Shown here one piece after another: positions 12,927-23,882 of a stretch of 64,000 nucleotides of DNA. Positions within the stretch are counted from its first letter, which is position 1; every line of letters begins with the position of its first letter. Position numbers and translations under genes: made by a program. The notes under the pieces were generated by a model. That model was given only the letters and a program-made list of their open reading frames with translations. It did not search any database and was not told the DNA's origin. This stretch comes from Gliomastix tumulicola (lineage: Eukaryota > Ascomycota > Sordariomycetes > Hypocreales > Bionectriaceae), in assembly GCA_001599755.1 (NCBI GenBank), contig BCHX01000001.1:4278001-4342000 (forward strand), in the 5' to 3' direction.

Positions 12927-13979
12927 CTAAATGCGACTGGATGATGATGAGTCCAGGCTCGTCAAAAATTCAATCACCTTCGCAGCCAGCCACTCCCGCG
13001 GCTCGTCCTCCAGAACCGTGTGTCCTGTGTTGGGAATCAGCCCAGAAAGTGGGCTCACCAAAGAACTGGCATCTCGGTACCGTTTGCTGAGGACGACCTG
13101 GTCGACGTACTCGGGGATGAACTCGTCCTTCTCAGAGTGCAACACCAGCACGGGCTTCTGGAACCTGCCCCAGTACTTCTTCACCTTCTCCTCCTCCAAG
13201 TCGTGGGAGAAATAGTCGTCGTCGCCACTGCAGGAGACGATTAGCCCACTGAAACTGTGCAACAACACCTTGCATCTATCTGCCAGGGCATGGTAGTAGT
13301 TTTGACGTACTCTTTGGCCAGCAGAGACCGGAGTCGGTATGCTGTGATCGGGGCACCGAGCATAGCTGGCACGAGGTCTCTCGGCATGCACCAGTCTGCC
13401 TTGCCCTCTGCAATCCACTTCTCGGCGAAGTCGAGACTCTTCTGGAACTCTGGGAAGAAATTCTCGACTCCGTCCCTGTCCGAGATGGGTGCTTGGAGAA
13501 TGAAGCCATCAACAGGCTCAGCACCGTTCTTGGCGTAGTTCGTGTACTCCATACAATCCTGACCATCATGACATCAGCTTCATACCACAGACAGCATCAG
13601 CAGGATAGATGTATACGCGCACCTGGCATCCCGTCGAGTGGCCAAACAAAATGATCTTCTGCTTGCCCTTCCCGCGTAGGTAGGTCACCAGTGACGAGAT
13701 ATCCTCGACATCTCTCTTGAGACTGCCAGTGCCAAACCCGGTGAAGCTGCTCCTGATACGAATCTCGAACACCGAGTAGCCGAGGTGGCCTGCTTCCTCC
13801 AGACGCTTGGCCACGGTCCAGATGTACGGCGTGGTGTGAGGACCATCTTTAAGACCGCCGATGAAGACGAGGGCATTTGGCGACGCTGGGTTGCCCAACT
13901 CGTAGGCGCAGTTCTTGCGGGTTCGAGAGGGGAAGGGATGCACCATCACCGCAAAGGGCTCCACGATCTGCGTAGACAT
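12927..13979 (-). CDS. DUF1749 alpha/beta hydrolase, SidJ-like (possible siderophore esterase)
   Basis: A 301-aa alpha/beta hydrolase from three exons: 13979-13623, 13558-13311 and 13227-12927 (introns 64 and 83 bp, GT..AG, frame preserved). The nucleophile elbow GHSTG is at about residues 113-117, directly before the first intron, so Ser115 is the expected nucleophile. The acid is probably within LHSEKDEF and the catalytic His within NTGHTVLEDE near the C-terminus. The family (DUF1749/UPF0613) includes Aspergillus fumigatus SidJ, which hydrolyses fusarinine-type siderophores in the cytosol to release iron. No signal peptide or membrane segment is seen. The gene is divergent from TTI1, with 354 bp between start codons. 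I saw no GATA-type ATCWGATAA iron-regulatory site in that short promoter. Family assignment is firm; substrate is inferred from homology only. Confidence 0.85.
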
Positions 13980-14333
13980 CTTGAAGTTGTGTTCGTAGGA
14001 TATCCCAGACTTATTAGATTATGAGTGACTGCGGGATATCGCTAAAGAATGTAATCCTTCGCGAGAATGAACTCATGCAGGTGTCTTTTCCGAGCCCAAT
14101 GATGCAAGTGAGGGACATCTCCAGGGTAGGGGATACTGTGCGAGGTTTACAGTATCAACAAACTAATTACACCGTGCTTGCGCTAACCTCAGCTCGAGGT
14201 CCATCTGGTCACACAACTTAAGGTAGCTTCCAACAGGCAAGAGTGTTCACATCACCCTTGGTCAAAGCGAACAAGTTTGTTCTTCATAATGAGTCGGTAG
14301 TTGAATTGCACTGCATAATTGCCAGCCGTCTCC
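13980..14333. promoter_or_regulatory. Bidirectional promoter region between hydrolase and TTI1
   Basis: The 354 bp separating two divergent start codons must carry both promoters. GGATATC-type palindromic sequences occur twice near the hydrolase side (about 13998 and 14033). No other element could be assigned. Confidence 0.45.
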
Positions 14334-17300
14334 ATGGCGTCAGAAGAGCGCCAGCGATTCTTTCAGCAGGTCTGTCATCCTAGCAGTCACCAATAGCCAC
14401 CCATTCCACCATCTCTGACATTGTCGCAGCTCAAACCATGCTGTGTGCGCTTCAGCAAGCTGGCCATGGGCCATGCCGAGGAGACGGCAAATCATCCGGA
14501 GCTCATCAGTCTCACGGATCAAATTGTGGCCATCCTTCAAAGCCAAGTTGACCGGAACCCTGCGCCCCTCGACGACAAGATCGCGTCCTACGTCTTCTTT
14601 CCCTTGTCGTACGTGTTTCGCCAGCTGGCTGCCGTGCCTATGCGGCTGATCGAGAATTGCGTCAAATGCCTGAAGATTCTCATCGTGTACGGATGGCAGT
14701 CGAAGATCTCGCCGGATCTCGTGCAGCAGATTCTGACTCTGTTGACCTTTATCGTCGATGGCATCCCAGGATCTGGAAACAAACGCGAGGTGCCCGAGGA
14801 GACTGTATTGGAAGCTTTCAGAGCCATCACCGCACTTCTGCGGGTGGCTTCCCAATCCGCGCCGGTGGCGGCAGCACTCGCCCAGCCGGATGTGATCCCC
14901 TCGCTTGGACATAGCGTCAGCGTCATCCTTGACGGGATTTCCCAGGGAGCCACCGCTGATATTCAAAATGAGGCGTTGAGGGCTACGCAGGGCGTCTTCT
15001 CTACGATACGGGATCAGTCGGTCCTGGCAAGTTTTCTTCCAGGCACCATATCGACACTGACAAAAGTCTTATCCACGCCTGCTCACTACAAGAGGAGTGT
15101 CGTCGCAGCGAGTCTGCAAACGACGTCCCATGTGCTAGTACGCGTACTCGGCGACATACCGATGCGCTCTGTGCTTGCGAAGATCGAACAGGAGGAGTCT
15201 TCCGACCCACCGGAACAGAAGAATAACTTGCTGAGTTCTTCTTGGCTCAAGGCCACTGTTGATCAGGTGAAACTTGCGCTGTCTAGGACGATGAAGCTCA
15301 GGCTCAGTGAGGCACCCGAAGTTAGGGCCGCGCTGAAGAGCCTATGCGTCAAACTCCTGGATGAATGTCACAAGACTCTCAACAGCTGTGCTGGTTTTCT
15401 GGTAGAGACTGCCATGATACTGGACACGGGGAAACAGAAAGCGACACTGATGGAGACAACCTTGAGTGATCTCCTTACCATCTACCCCGAGCTGGGAGAA
15501 AAGGCGAAGCTTGCAGTTTACAACTGGCTGGCGAGCTTACCACGAGTCATGACGTCTGGCGACGAAGATATGAAGCGGAATGCACTGAACGACCTCACGA
15601 AGGGGATTGCATTCCTTCAAGACCTTGATATCAAGTCTGAGACACTGGAAGAGTCATTATCGGACACTTTGACTGATGCCGCCATGGCACTGGTCACGAA
15701 CTCCAAGGCTGGACCTGCAATCCAAGGACTGGAAGTTGCATCACTATCGACAGGCCAGTCACTTACTTCTGCTTCCATAGAGCCTGAGTACCAGCCTGTA
15801 ATCCTCAGCCACGGAGCCCAGAAAGGGACGAGAGAGGCATTCGTGGCCCTACTGAAGTCCGTGGGTTCTCGGTCACAGCCTGGTAAGATCGCAACTAGAA
15901 TGCTTGAGTCTGCACAGACGCCTGGCTCGGTCAACCAGGTTGTAGCATTCTGGCTTTGCTTCCAGCTCGTCAAAGCTGCGCAAGACTCTACGGCCGCTGA
16001 CACCGAATTCTTGGATTTGGCGGCCTTGGGCGATTCCTCTGACGATATTGAAGTCGTCTACAACGATCTCTACACCTTCGCGGTGCAGACAGTGAACTCG
16101 CACACCGAAACTGGCGAAGGGGATTGGCGCTTAGATGCTCTAGCTCTCGAAACTATCGCATACGCGGCCAGCAGGTCTGGAAGGGCATTCCGCCCTGAAT
16201 TTATCGACGTGCTGTTCCCTGTGGTGGCCTATCTCGGATCGCCGAACCCAGACTTGAGAAGCCACGCAATTGTCACGCTCAATGGATTGGCCCGGGTCTG
16301 TGAGTACAGCAGTGTTTCCGAGCTCATGGTGGATAACGTTGACTATATGGTCAATTCAGTCGCATTGCGGCTGAACTCGCTGGACATCTCGCCCGCGTCA
16401 ACGCAAGCATTGACGATGATGCTCCGGCTGGCTGGTCCGCGTCTTGTGCCGTTCCTAGATGATGTGGTCGAGTCCATCTTCGGCGCACTGGAGAACTATC
16501 ACGGATACCCTGCTTTCGTGGAATCGCTCTTCGCCGTGCTGAAGGAGCTTGTCGACCAGGCTGTTCAGTCCGACGCTTTGCTGCTTGAAGACCAGAAGAA
16601 GTCAAAGCCTGCTCACAAGAAGCAACCACCTCTAGTAGAGGGTCTCGGGGGCTTGCATCGGTTCCTCGACCGGCGTGAAGAGCGCAGGAAACGAGACGAA
16701 GAGGAAGCTAGGGCCAAGGCGGATATTAAAGGTCATCCTACTAAACCTTGGAAAGAAGAAGCTACAAACGATGACGATGCTGAGATGCAAGAACCAGAGA
16801 AAGAGAAACCGCCCAACTCAGTCACGTACCAACTCTTGCTTCGAGTCGCCACTCTCACTCAGCACTATCTCACATCACCTACCCCTATGCTTCGGAGGTC
16901 ACTGCTTGAGCTTCTGGCTACCGCCTCACCTGCCCTCGCTCCCGACGAGGACGCTTTTCTGCCAATGGTCAACGCTATCTGGCCGGTAGTGGTTGGGAGG
17001 CTGTATGATGACGAGCTCTACGTTTCGATTGAGGCCTGCAATGCCCTTGCTGGCTTGTGTGCCGCTTCAGGAGACTTTCTTGGTACGCGATTTCAGACTG
17101 AATGGGGGGACGGCCTTCACGCCTGGTGTCGTAGAGTCAAGCAACGGGTGCTGGACAGCGGCCCACAAGCCAAGTCAGGCAAAGAACGAAGCAAGGTCAT
17201 CAGCGCCGCGGAAGATATTCTTGTTCCGACCTCTACCGGCCAGTTGATCAAGGCAGGAAAGTCCGCGTCAGGGCGAGACAACGCCACGTCAGGCAGTCTA

Positions 17301-17588
17301 GGACAGCACGCCTCCCCGGTCCGTCTGTGGGAAGCTGCTGTCAAACTTCTGACGGCCATTGTGTCCTACGTGCGCGTGTCAGACGAAATGTTTGACCAGA
17401 TTCTGGATCTGCTGGCGGAGGTCCTGGAGCGGAGTCAAGAAGTCCGCGAAGTCCTCGAGAATGTGAATGCAGACGCCGTATGGCTGGCGAGGTATGAGCA
17501 GGGATCCGTGGAATGGCAGCCCGAGCCGAAGCTGGATGGCGCGGTCTTTTTGCCTATGGAACATCGCGTATCCAAGGAGGCTCAGTAG
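14334..17588 (+). CDS. TTI1: TEL2-interacting protein 1 (TTT complex HEAT-repeat subunit)
   Basis: A 1064-aa alpha-helical HEAT-repeat protein. Exon 1 (14334-14369) encodes only 12 residues, MASEERQRFFQQ; a 60-bp intron (14370-14429, GT..AG) leads to exon 2 (14430-17588), and the frame joins exactly. The segment PMRLIENCVKCLKILIVYGW near the N-terminus and the C-terminal block around LPMVNAIWPVVVGRL are typical of Tti1. A charged, disordered linker rich in Lys/Glu (about residues 730-800, including the RREERRKRDEEEA region) splits the repeats. Tti1 with Tel2 and Tti2 forms the TTT complex, an Hsp90 co-chaperone for PIKK kinases (TOR, ATM, ATR, DNA-PK family). Its length matches the family. 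The tiny first exon is easily missed by automated annotation. Confidence 0.93.
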
Positions 17589-18401
17589 TAGGACTGCTCG
17601 AAGGCGCGAATCTTGCTGGACCATAACTAGGATCGAGATTGGGTGTACTCGCTTGACGCCCCGGAGGGTTGAGTTCGTCGGAATTATTGGACGATTTGCT
17701 CCGGATTTCCGTCGTGCGCCTGCTTTATCGAACATGTTCATCGATATCCTCCTGTCCACGCCCGCAACCAAGATTGGGTGAATTTTCAATAGTAGCAGCC
17801 TACCTTGGCGCTCCTGAGGAAACATAATTCTATTGAGTCACTCACGATAACGGGATGCACTCTCCCTGATAGACAATTCCGATGCTTGTTTTCTCTGTGG
17901 AATCCAGCACACACCTTTTTTTACACACCCCCGCTTGACGCCTCTGCTGCGGCTATTGCTATTGATAGGATAACGATAGGGATGGCTGCTTGGCCTTGCG
18001 TCTTGACTGACTGCCTGTCAGATGTCACATGGGTCGCTGGGCTGAAATCGAGTCCTATGAAGGGATCCGGGTCCTAATGCATTGCCCCTCTTGCTGACAG
18101 CCATCACCATCCTGCCACGCTCTGCTCGCTCAATCTCAAATCAGATGGCGGCCGCCCTGCAGGGGTATCTACAGGGGCTTGTATGTGTGGGATAACGGGC
18201 CAAGCTGCCAGGCAAAAAGCCGATGCAGGCACGCGGATATAAGAAGAAGAAGGTAAACAGCAACAGCAGCTTCAGTTGGCGATATATTAATACTCGCGCT
18301 TCGGATCGTCTCAAGTCATTTAGGTATTCGTCCAATATGGAGATGATGGCGAGTGAAACCGACGAACAAAATGACATTAACAAGGATGGAGTCGCCACTG
18401 A
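17589..18401. other. Intergenic region; includes unresolved 5' part of the next gene
   Basis: The stretch holds the TTI1 3' UTR and the leader of the next gene. From 18223, and again from an internal ATG at about 18337, an acidic frame runs to a stop at 18460-18462. It overlaps, in another frame, the start of the membrane-protein reading frame. It may be that gene's true N-terminus (see finding) or an upstream ORF. Confidence 0.45.
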
Positions 18402-20246
18402 CGAGATGAAGAGCCCTGCCACATCCGCCCAGACGATGCTGGATACTGGAACGCTTTCCTAGGATGGTATGTCTTCTTCCTACACGCAGTGATCGCTGCT
18501 GCCATCGCCGTCGGCGTCACCCAAATCGATGGTCATTCGTTTGGCGTCGGAGGCGACATCAATGTGTTCGAGCTCGGCCCCAGCCGCAAGCTCTACCAGG
18601 CGCAGGTGACAGGTCTCGTATCCCTCGCCCTGGTGGTTCTGCGTCTTGTCGCTGGTAGTTGCTCGGTGCTATTGGCCTGGAGAGTAGTCTACGTGCTACT
18701 GGAGAAGCGAGGGTTGACGCTCGCAGAGCTGACGCTCACGATCAACTGGAAACTGCCACTGCTTTTCCGCGTCGGTCGACGTCCAGCGACGACTAAGGGC
18801 CAAGCTCGTACCGTCGGGGCCGGGAGCTCGCTTCTCTGGGTGCTGTGGCCGTCAGTGGCCGTTCTGCTGCTGTGGCCACAGGCGATCGCTCCGCCGCTGC
18901 TGACCTCGTCTCTCTCGTGGATACCCGGCGTTACTGTGGTCGGCAAGCAAGCCGAGATGGTGTTCCAGTTTGCCGGAAACGCCTCCTGGTGGGAAGGCTT
19001 CTTCTGGGAGGAACAGCTTACCGGGGCAGTCATCGAAGGCGCGGCCATGTCATCGAGAGACCCTGGATACGCGTTTGGCTCGAGGAGGGAGGGGATGATA
19101 CCCGCGAGGCGTCACCTCAACTCCAACCTAAATCTGCCCAACGGAAGCAAAATCGACATAACGGTTCCGTATTTCTACGTCGATCGAATCGAGTGGGTGG
19201 ATGCCGAAGACAAGGAGCCCTACTCAAACGCAGGCTCGACTCTGTATACCGACGTCAACAAGCGCTTCGACATACGAAATATGGGAACCACCGCCTTGGT
19301 CAGGAACGAGAGTTGGGAGTACTCGGAAGCCATGCCCGACCGGTCCAAGGTCGCGACACGAGACGCACTCGTGTCTGTCAAGCTCATCACCTTGAATATA
19401 GGCGACCCTCTTCCGGACGGGACTAAAACCGAGCTTGAGACGCCCTGCCCGACCGTCTCGGATGCATTTGGAGAACTGCCAGACGTTGCTCAGTGGCAGC
19501 GGGACATAACGGCCTACGGAAACGTCGTCGCTCACGACTGCTACATATTCGCCCGAGCAAGGCTGATAGCAGGCCTCCATCCTGGCCAGCGGTGCGACGT
19601 CACCACAGTCGCAGCCGGCACATCAACCACGGAGCACTACGCCTCTTGCCTCCTTCCTCCCGTCGACAGTCCCGACGACCTCGACGAAGACTGGATCGGC
19701 GACCTGGCACTCGACTTCCTCTCGGAGACGCTCAAATTCACCTCCCTGCAGAGCTACGTCTTGCCATCCATCTCGGACAATCTCGAGGACTACACGCGGG
19801 GGATCCTGACACTGGGCTACCACGCCGCCTGGGGCGGGATCACGCGGCGGTTCCGCGGCAGCAGCGACCTCGAGACGGCGACGTACTGGCCGGGGGAGCC
19901 CGTCGTCTTCGCTTCGGTGAGCCGGCCCCGCGTGTTCGCCTGGCTCGGACTGACGCTGTCCCTCACCGCGTCGGCGCTCCTGGTCGCGGCGTATCAGCAC
20001 ACGGCCGTGGCTGTGAAGACGGTGCGGGACCCGACGGTCGCGGCGTTGACCATGGATCTCTCGGCGGTGGCGCACAGTGGCCGCAGTCCCGGGCTTTGCA
20101 ATGCTGTGGACTTGAACGATGGGGATAGGGAGTTACCTAGGCTGGTGTGGAAACGTCGGGATGTGGGAGGGGATGGGGAGTCATGTATACGGAGACTGGC
20201 GTTTGTCGATGACGAGTCGTCGCTTCTGAGGAACCAAGAGGCGTGA
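18402..20246 (+). CDS. Putative fungal multi-TM membrane protein, 5' end unresolved
   Basis: An open frame of about 614 codons. It shows hydrophobic segments YWNAFLGWYVFF.. (near the start), GLVSLALVVLRLVAG.., LLWVLWPSVAVLLLW.. and, near the C-terminus, VFAWLGLTLSLTASALLVAAY. Between the third and fourth lies a region of about 350 residues with possible N-glycosylation sites (NAS, NGS, NES) and several Cys, so it is probably extracytoplasmic. The tail after the last segment is hydrophilic. I recognise the layout as one seen in many uncharacterised Sordariomycete membrane proteins but no named family. The first in-frame ATG comes only after about 180 codons, well inside the protein, so a start codon must be supplied by an upstream exon or the frame is broken. 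The coordinate given is simply where the frame opens after a stop at 18399-18401. It is convergent with the NADH pyrophosphatase gene. Confidence 0.65.
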   Translation, partial: RDEEPCHIRPDDAGYWNAFLGWYVFFLHAVIAAAIAVGVTQIDGHSFGVGGDINVFELGPSRKLYQAQVTGLVSLALVVLRLVAGSCSVLLAWRVVYVLLEKRGLTLAELTLTINWKLPLLFRVGRRPATTKGQARTVGAGSSLLWVLWPSVAVLLLWPQAIAPPLLTSSLSWIPGVTVVGKQAEMVFQFAGNASWWEGFFWEEQLTGAVIEGAAMSSRDPGYAFGSRREGMIPARRHLNSNLNLPNGSKIDITVPYFYVDRIEWVDAEDKEPYSNAGSTLYTDVNKRFDIRNMGTTALVRNESWEYSEAMPDRSKVATRDALVSVKLITLNIGDPLPDGTKTELETPCPTVSDAFGELPDVAQWQRDITAYGNVVAHDCYIFARARLIAGLHPGQRCDVTTVAAGTSTTEHYASCLLPPVDSPDDLDEDWIGDLALDFLSETLKFTSLQSYVLPSISDNLEDYTRGILTLGYHAAWGGITRRFRGSSDLETATYWPGEPVVFASVSRPRVFAWLGLTLSLTASALLVAAYQHTAVAVKTVRDPTVAALTMDLSAVAHSGRSPGLCNAVDLNDGDRELPRLVWKRRDVGGDGESCIRRLAFVDDESSLLRNQEA

Positions 20247-20515
20247 CAGGTTTTGTCTTTTATAATAAATAATACCTTGTGATAATAAATAGAGCTAATC
20301 ATGCTTGTATAACTCTTAGCACTGTCTTCACATGGTCTACTAGCATCGTCCTCTGTGAGTCCGGCACGCAGTTGAAGAAAGACTTCAGCCACATACACAC
20401 CCAAATTGTGTGGCCCTATATTAGCCCAAGTATTTATCCGACCACATGTCTTAGTAGTGGGACTCAAGTTTTGATATAAGTCTATTGATCATAACTCTAT
20501 CAAACGCAACGAAAT

Positions 20516-21839
20516 CTATATCTTGGGCACAGCCGTTAGAAACCCTTCCGCCACAGCCGTCATCAGCCTGTTGGCGATAGCCTGCGGCGGCGGCACCTTC
20601 AGATCTCCCTCGACATAGCCCTTCGGCGACGCAGCATCCAGGCCGACGGCGGCGAACTGCAGCGCGGTGCGCACTTGATCGATGGTGAACCACTTGGCGA
20701 TCTCAAGCTCCTTGTCGTTCAGGTTGATCTCCTCGCCGCCGGGCAGGGCCTGGGCGATGGCGCCGATCATGAGGCTGGACGGGTACGGCCACGGCTGGCT
20801 GGAGTGGATGACGACGCGGCCGACACGCACGCCGGCCTCCTCCCAGACCTCGCGGCGGACGGCCTCCTCGATCGACTCGCCCGGCTCGAGGAAGCCGGCA
20901 AGGGTACTAAACCAGTGCGGCGGGTAGCGGGTCTGACGGCCGAGGAGCACGCGCTGCCCGTCCGCGGAGACAACGGCAGCGATCATGGTCGGGTCGGTAC
21001 GCGGGAAGCAGACGTTGGAGATGCCGTGGCGCGTGGGGCAGTCACCACGGGAGACGCCCTTGTCAGCGGGAGGGCAGACACGCTTGTAGCCGGCGTGGAC
21101 AGACAGGTTGGGGTTGCCGCACCCAGCACAGAAGGCGTTGCGGGAGTTCCAGTCGATCATTGACCTTGCCTGGGCATAGATGGCAGCTGGCTCCCTCGTC
21201 AGCCCTACAATGTCATATCACCCAAAAAAAAAAAAAAAAAAAAAAAATCCGAAGTTGAAAAAAAGGGGACTCACCAGCTTCGGCTTGGAGACTCATACTC
21301 CTAGGGTTAGTCTGGATGGTCCTCCCCTGCTCCTCCTGCGTCTTAAGAAAGGCCGCCACGGCGTCGGCATTGTCGCCTCGCACCGAGATGTCGACGGCAA
21401 AGTACGCCTCCCCCTTGACCGTCCCATGCTCCGCCGTCGCGATCTCCTCCTCCTGCTGGCCCTCACCACCACCAGCCTCCAGCAGACCGAGGAACACGAC
21501 AAGGGGATTCACGGCCGACGAGTCATACTGCGCGATGAACTCCGCCTCGGTGGTCTTGAACAGCTCCCCGCCGGCCAGCAGGGGCTTCAGGTCCTCGAGG
21601 CCGAGGTACGCGAGCTGGGACTTGCCGGTGCTCAGCGGGTTCAGCTTGTCGAGGGCGATGAAGCGGGATTTGGGGCTGGTGATGGCCCCGCGCAGGAACG
21701 AGGTGTCCGGGCGGAGGAAGGAGTACCGGTTGAGGGTGCCGCCGGCGTAGTAGTTGACGACCTCCTTGCCGAACCTGCGGGTCAGCATCGAGGTGTCGTT
21801 CTCCAGGAAGGGGAGGATGGGGAGGTTCGGCGCCGACAT
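20516..21839 (-). CDS. NPY1: NADH pyrophosphatase (NudC/Npy1-type Nudix hydrolase)
   Basis: A 417-aa protein from two exons, 21839-21275 and 21204-20516, with a 70-bp intron (donor GTGAGT, acceptor TAG) that joins in frame. The N-terminal half is the Npy1/NudC N-terminal domain. The C-terminal half has a zinc-ribbon-like Cys set beginning CAGC (residues about 214-254) followed by a complete Nudix box, residues about 292-314 (G-x5-E-x7-REVWEEAG). The enzyme splits NADH (and NAD+/NAD-capped RNA in some relatives) to NMNH and AMP. Yeast Npy1 is peroxisomal, but the C-terminus here (..VPKI) is not a canonical PTS1. The intron contains a run of 24 T on the coding strand. Confidence 0.93.
21224..21247. 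repeat. Homopolymer of 24 A (24 T on coding strand) inside the NPY1 intron
   Basis: An uninterrupted A24 tract occupies one third of the 70-bp NPY1 intron. On the coding strand it forms a long T run between donor and acceptor. Its length is prone to sequencing error and to real polymorphism. Confidence 0.95.
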
Positions 21840-22641
21840 TGGCTAGTAGGTGAGGGGTTGGTTGGCTGGTTGAGCTTGGTGGGATAGATGGTGGGCGTAT
21901 GCCTTGGTGGTATGGCAACAGAGATGAGACGGCTGTGACTTGGAGAGATGATGGCGCCGCTTGAAGTCAGGACTCTAGATCAAGCACCGAGAGATATCCG
22001 ATATGTCAGCAGCAGGAGGTGGCGGCCCGGGGGGGCATCTGGGGTCTCTAGGGTCCATAGCTTCGTTCGGCGTTTCTGGCCGACCTAACGCCGGGGCCGT
22101 CAGGTCTTCGCCGAGTTGTCGTCAGTGGAGTTTCGGATGAGTAATGGACTCGAGCTTGCATTATCGCCAATTTTCGGTGCTCCTCCTCTGTGTTCGTGGT
22201 GGAGGTCGATGATGCGGGCGTATCGGGAGTACGTACCTCGGATGCACACGACTGATGACTCAGCAAGGAAAGTTGGGAGGGACCTGATCACTGCTGAAAC
22301 TGCCCGCCGATCGCCCCCCGCATTCTTGCCCTGGCAGGCGCGCCCAGAACCCTTGTCCCGTTTTGGGAAACGCCATCAGAAGCTCTGGATCATGCGATGT
22401 CATCCAAGGGAAAACTCTTTTTCTCCCTTGACCGTGACCGGGCAAAATTCTCCCAATCTTGTCTCCTTGCATCATCACGCAATCGACAGGCAGAAGACGA
22501 CTGATTCACTGCGCTGCCGCCCCAGGGGATGTTGGCAATATTTCGATAACGGCAAGGGCTCGTAGTTAGATGGGATCGGACAAAATCTTTTCTCACTGAC
22601 AGAGTCATCACGTCACTTCTTTTCTCATCCTACCGTTCACG
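21840..22641. promoter_or_regulatory. Divergent promoter region between NPY1 and the PQ-loop gene
   Basis: 800 bp separate the two start codons. No coding potential is supported on either strand. Both promoters lie here, but no specific element could be assigned. Confidence 0.45.
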
Positions 22642-23882
22642 ATGATGGCACCACCGACGTCTAGCCTCAACCTCGATGTTGAGGCTATATCTGGCATTTG
22701 CGGGTATGAAGAAACTGAATGCGAATATGGTATCAATTTTGGCTGACCGTCATGCCCATACAGATCCGTTTCGATTGCCTGCTGGGGTAAAGACTACCCG
22801 CAAATCCTGTCGCAAGTTGGTAACAAGGTGGCTGACTCGTCGCAGTTGTCGTATTCTCGCCTCAGATCATACAGAACTTCCAGAGAAGCTCTGCCGATGC
22901 GTTGTCGGTTCAATTCGTCATTGTCTGGCTGCTAGGCGATGTCTTCAACATTCTGGGTGCCATCCTCCAGGGCGTCCTCCCCACCATGGTTTGTCGAACC
23001 CTCCTCGCCAGCAACGTCAGAAATGCTAATAGCTTGCAATTCTAGGTGATTCTTGCGTTTTACTACACGATTGCAGACCTTGTTCTCCTGGGACAGTGCT
23101 TCTACTACCGCGGATTCACCTGGCGCGACGACCCTGTTCCACCCCCGCCGAAGCCCAGAAGCCTTCCGAACGGCGAGCCGAACGAGCGTACGAGTTTGAT
23201 CAACCCTCACCACTCCCCCATACTTCGCGAGCGCCGAGGATCAGACTGGTCAGGGCTGTCGCCCGCCGTGCCGCACATCCCAGAGACCCCGCCTCCGCCC
23301 CCAGCAACAGCCTTCCAGACCATTCTTTGGAACAGCTTCGCAGTTCTCATGGTCGTTGCCGCCGGCATCCTGGGATGGTTCCTTGGACAAAAGGCAACTG
23401 GAAAGCACGACGATGGCCCGCCCAAGGGTGGTGACGATTCTCTCGAGCTCAATGTGCTGGGACAATTCTTCGGATGGCTCTGCGCCGTCTCGTACATTGC
23501 TTCACGACTCCCGCAGCTCATTCTCAACTGGAGGCGCAAGACGACAGACGGACTTAGCATGCTGTTCTTTCTCTTCGCTTGCCTGGGCAACATCACCTAC
23601 GCACTGTCCATTTTCGCGTATGAGCCTCACTGCAAGAGGTCTTGCGCACCTGGCGAGGCCAGCCGGATCTATGGCAAATACATGCTCGTCAACCTCAGCT
23701 GGCTCGCTGGCGCCCTCGTTACGCTCCTCTTGGATCTTGGCGTCTTTATCCAGTACTTCATCTACAACAAGGCAGGCAGGACTGACGACCAATACCCCGG
23801 TAATGGGTACCATGACGACTATCCAGGCATCGACGACGACCACTGGGATCGGCCTATCTTGGACAGACATGATTCTCACTGA
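22642..23882 (+). CDS. PQ-loop repeat transporter (Stm1/Ypq/PQLC2-type, vacuolar basic amino acid exporter family)
   Basis: A 354-aa seven-helix membrane protein from four exons: 22642-22703, 22764-22786, 22846-22988 and 23046-23882 (introns 60, 59 and 57 bp, all GT..AG, exact frame). Two PQ-loop motifs are visible: SPQIIQNF in exon 3 and LPQLILNW in exon 4. The second is followed by a conserved FFLFACLGNITYALSIF helix. A proline-rich cytosolic loop with a dileucine-like ERTSLI element separates the two halves; such signals sort proteins to vacuole or lysosome membranes in related systems. Family members (yeast Ypq1-3, fission yeast Stm1, human PQLC2) move cationic amino acids across the vacuolar or lysosomal membrane. 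Exon 2 is only 23 nt. A second ATG lies directly after the first (22645). Confidence 0.92.

Noticed and set aside
6516..14333. A siderophore or secondary-metabolite cluster
   Set aside because: Only one hydrolase and one general vacuolar transporter; no NRPS, PKS, acyltransferase or pathway regulator adjoins them.
14340..14966. 208-codon minus-strand frame
   Set aside because: Antisense of the TTI1 start region, where the sense strand has clear homology.
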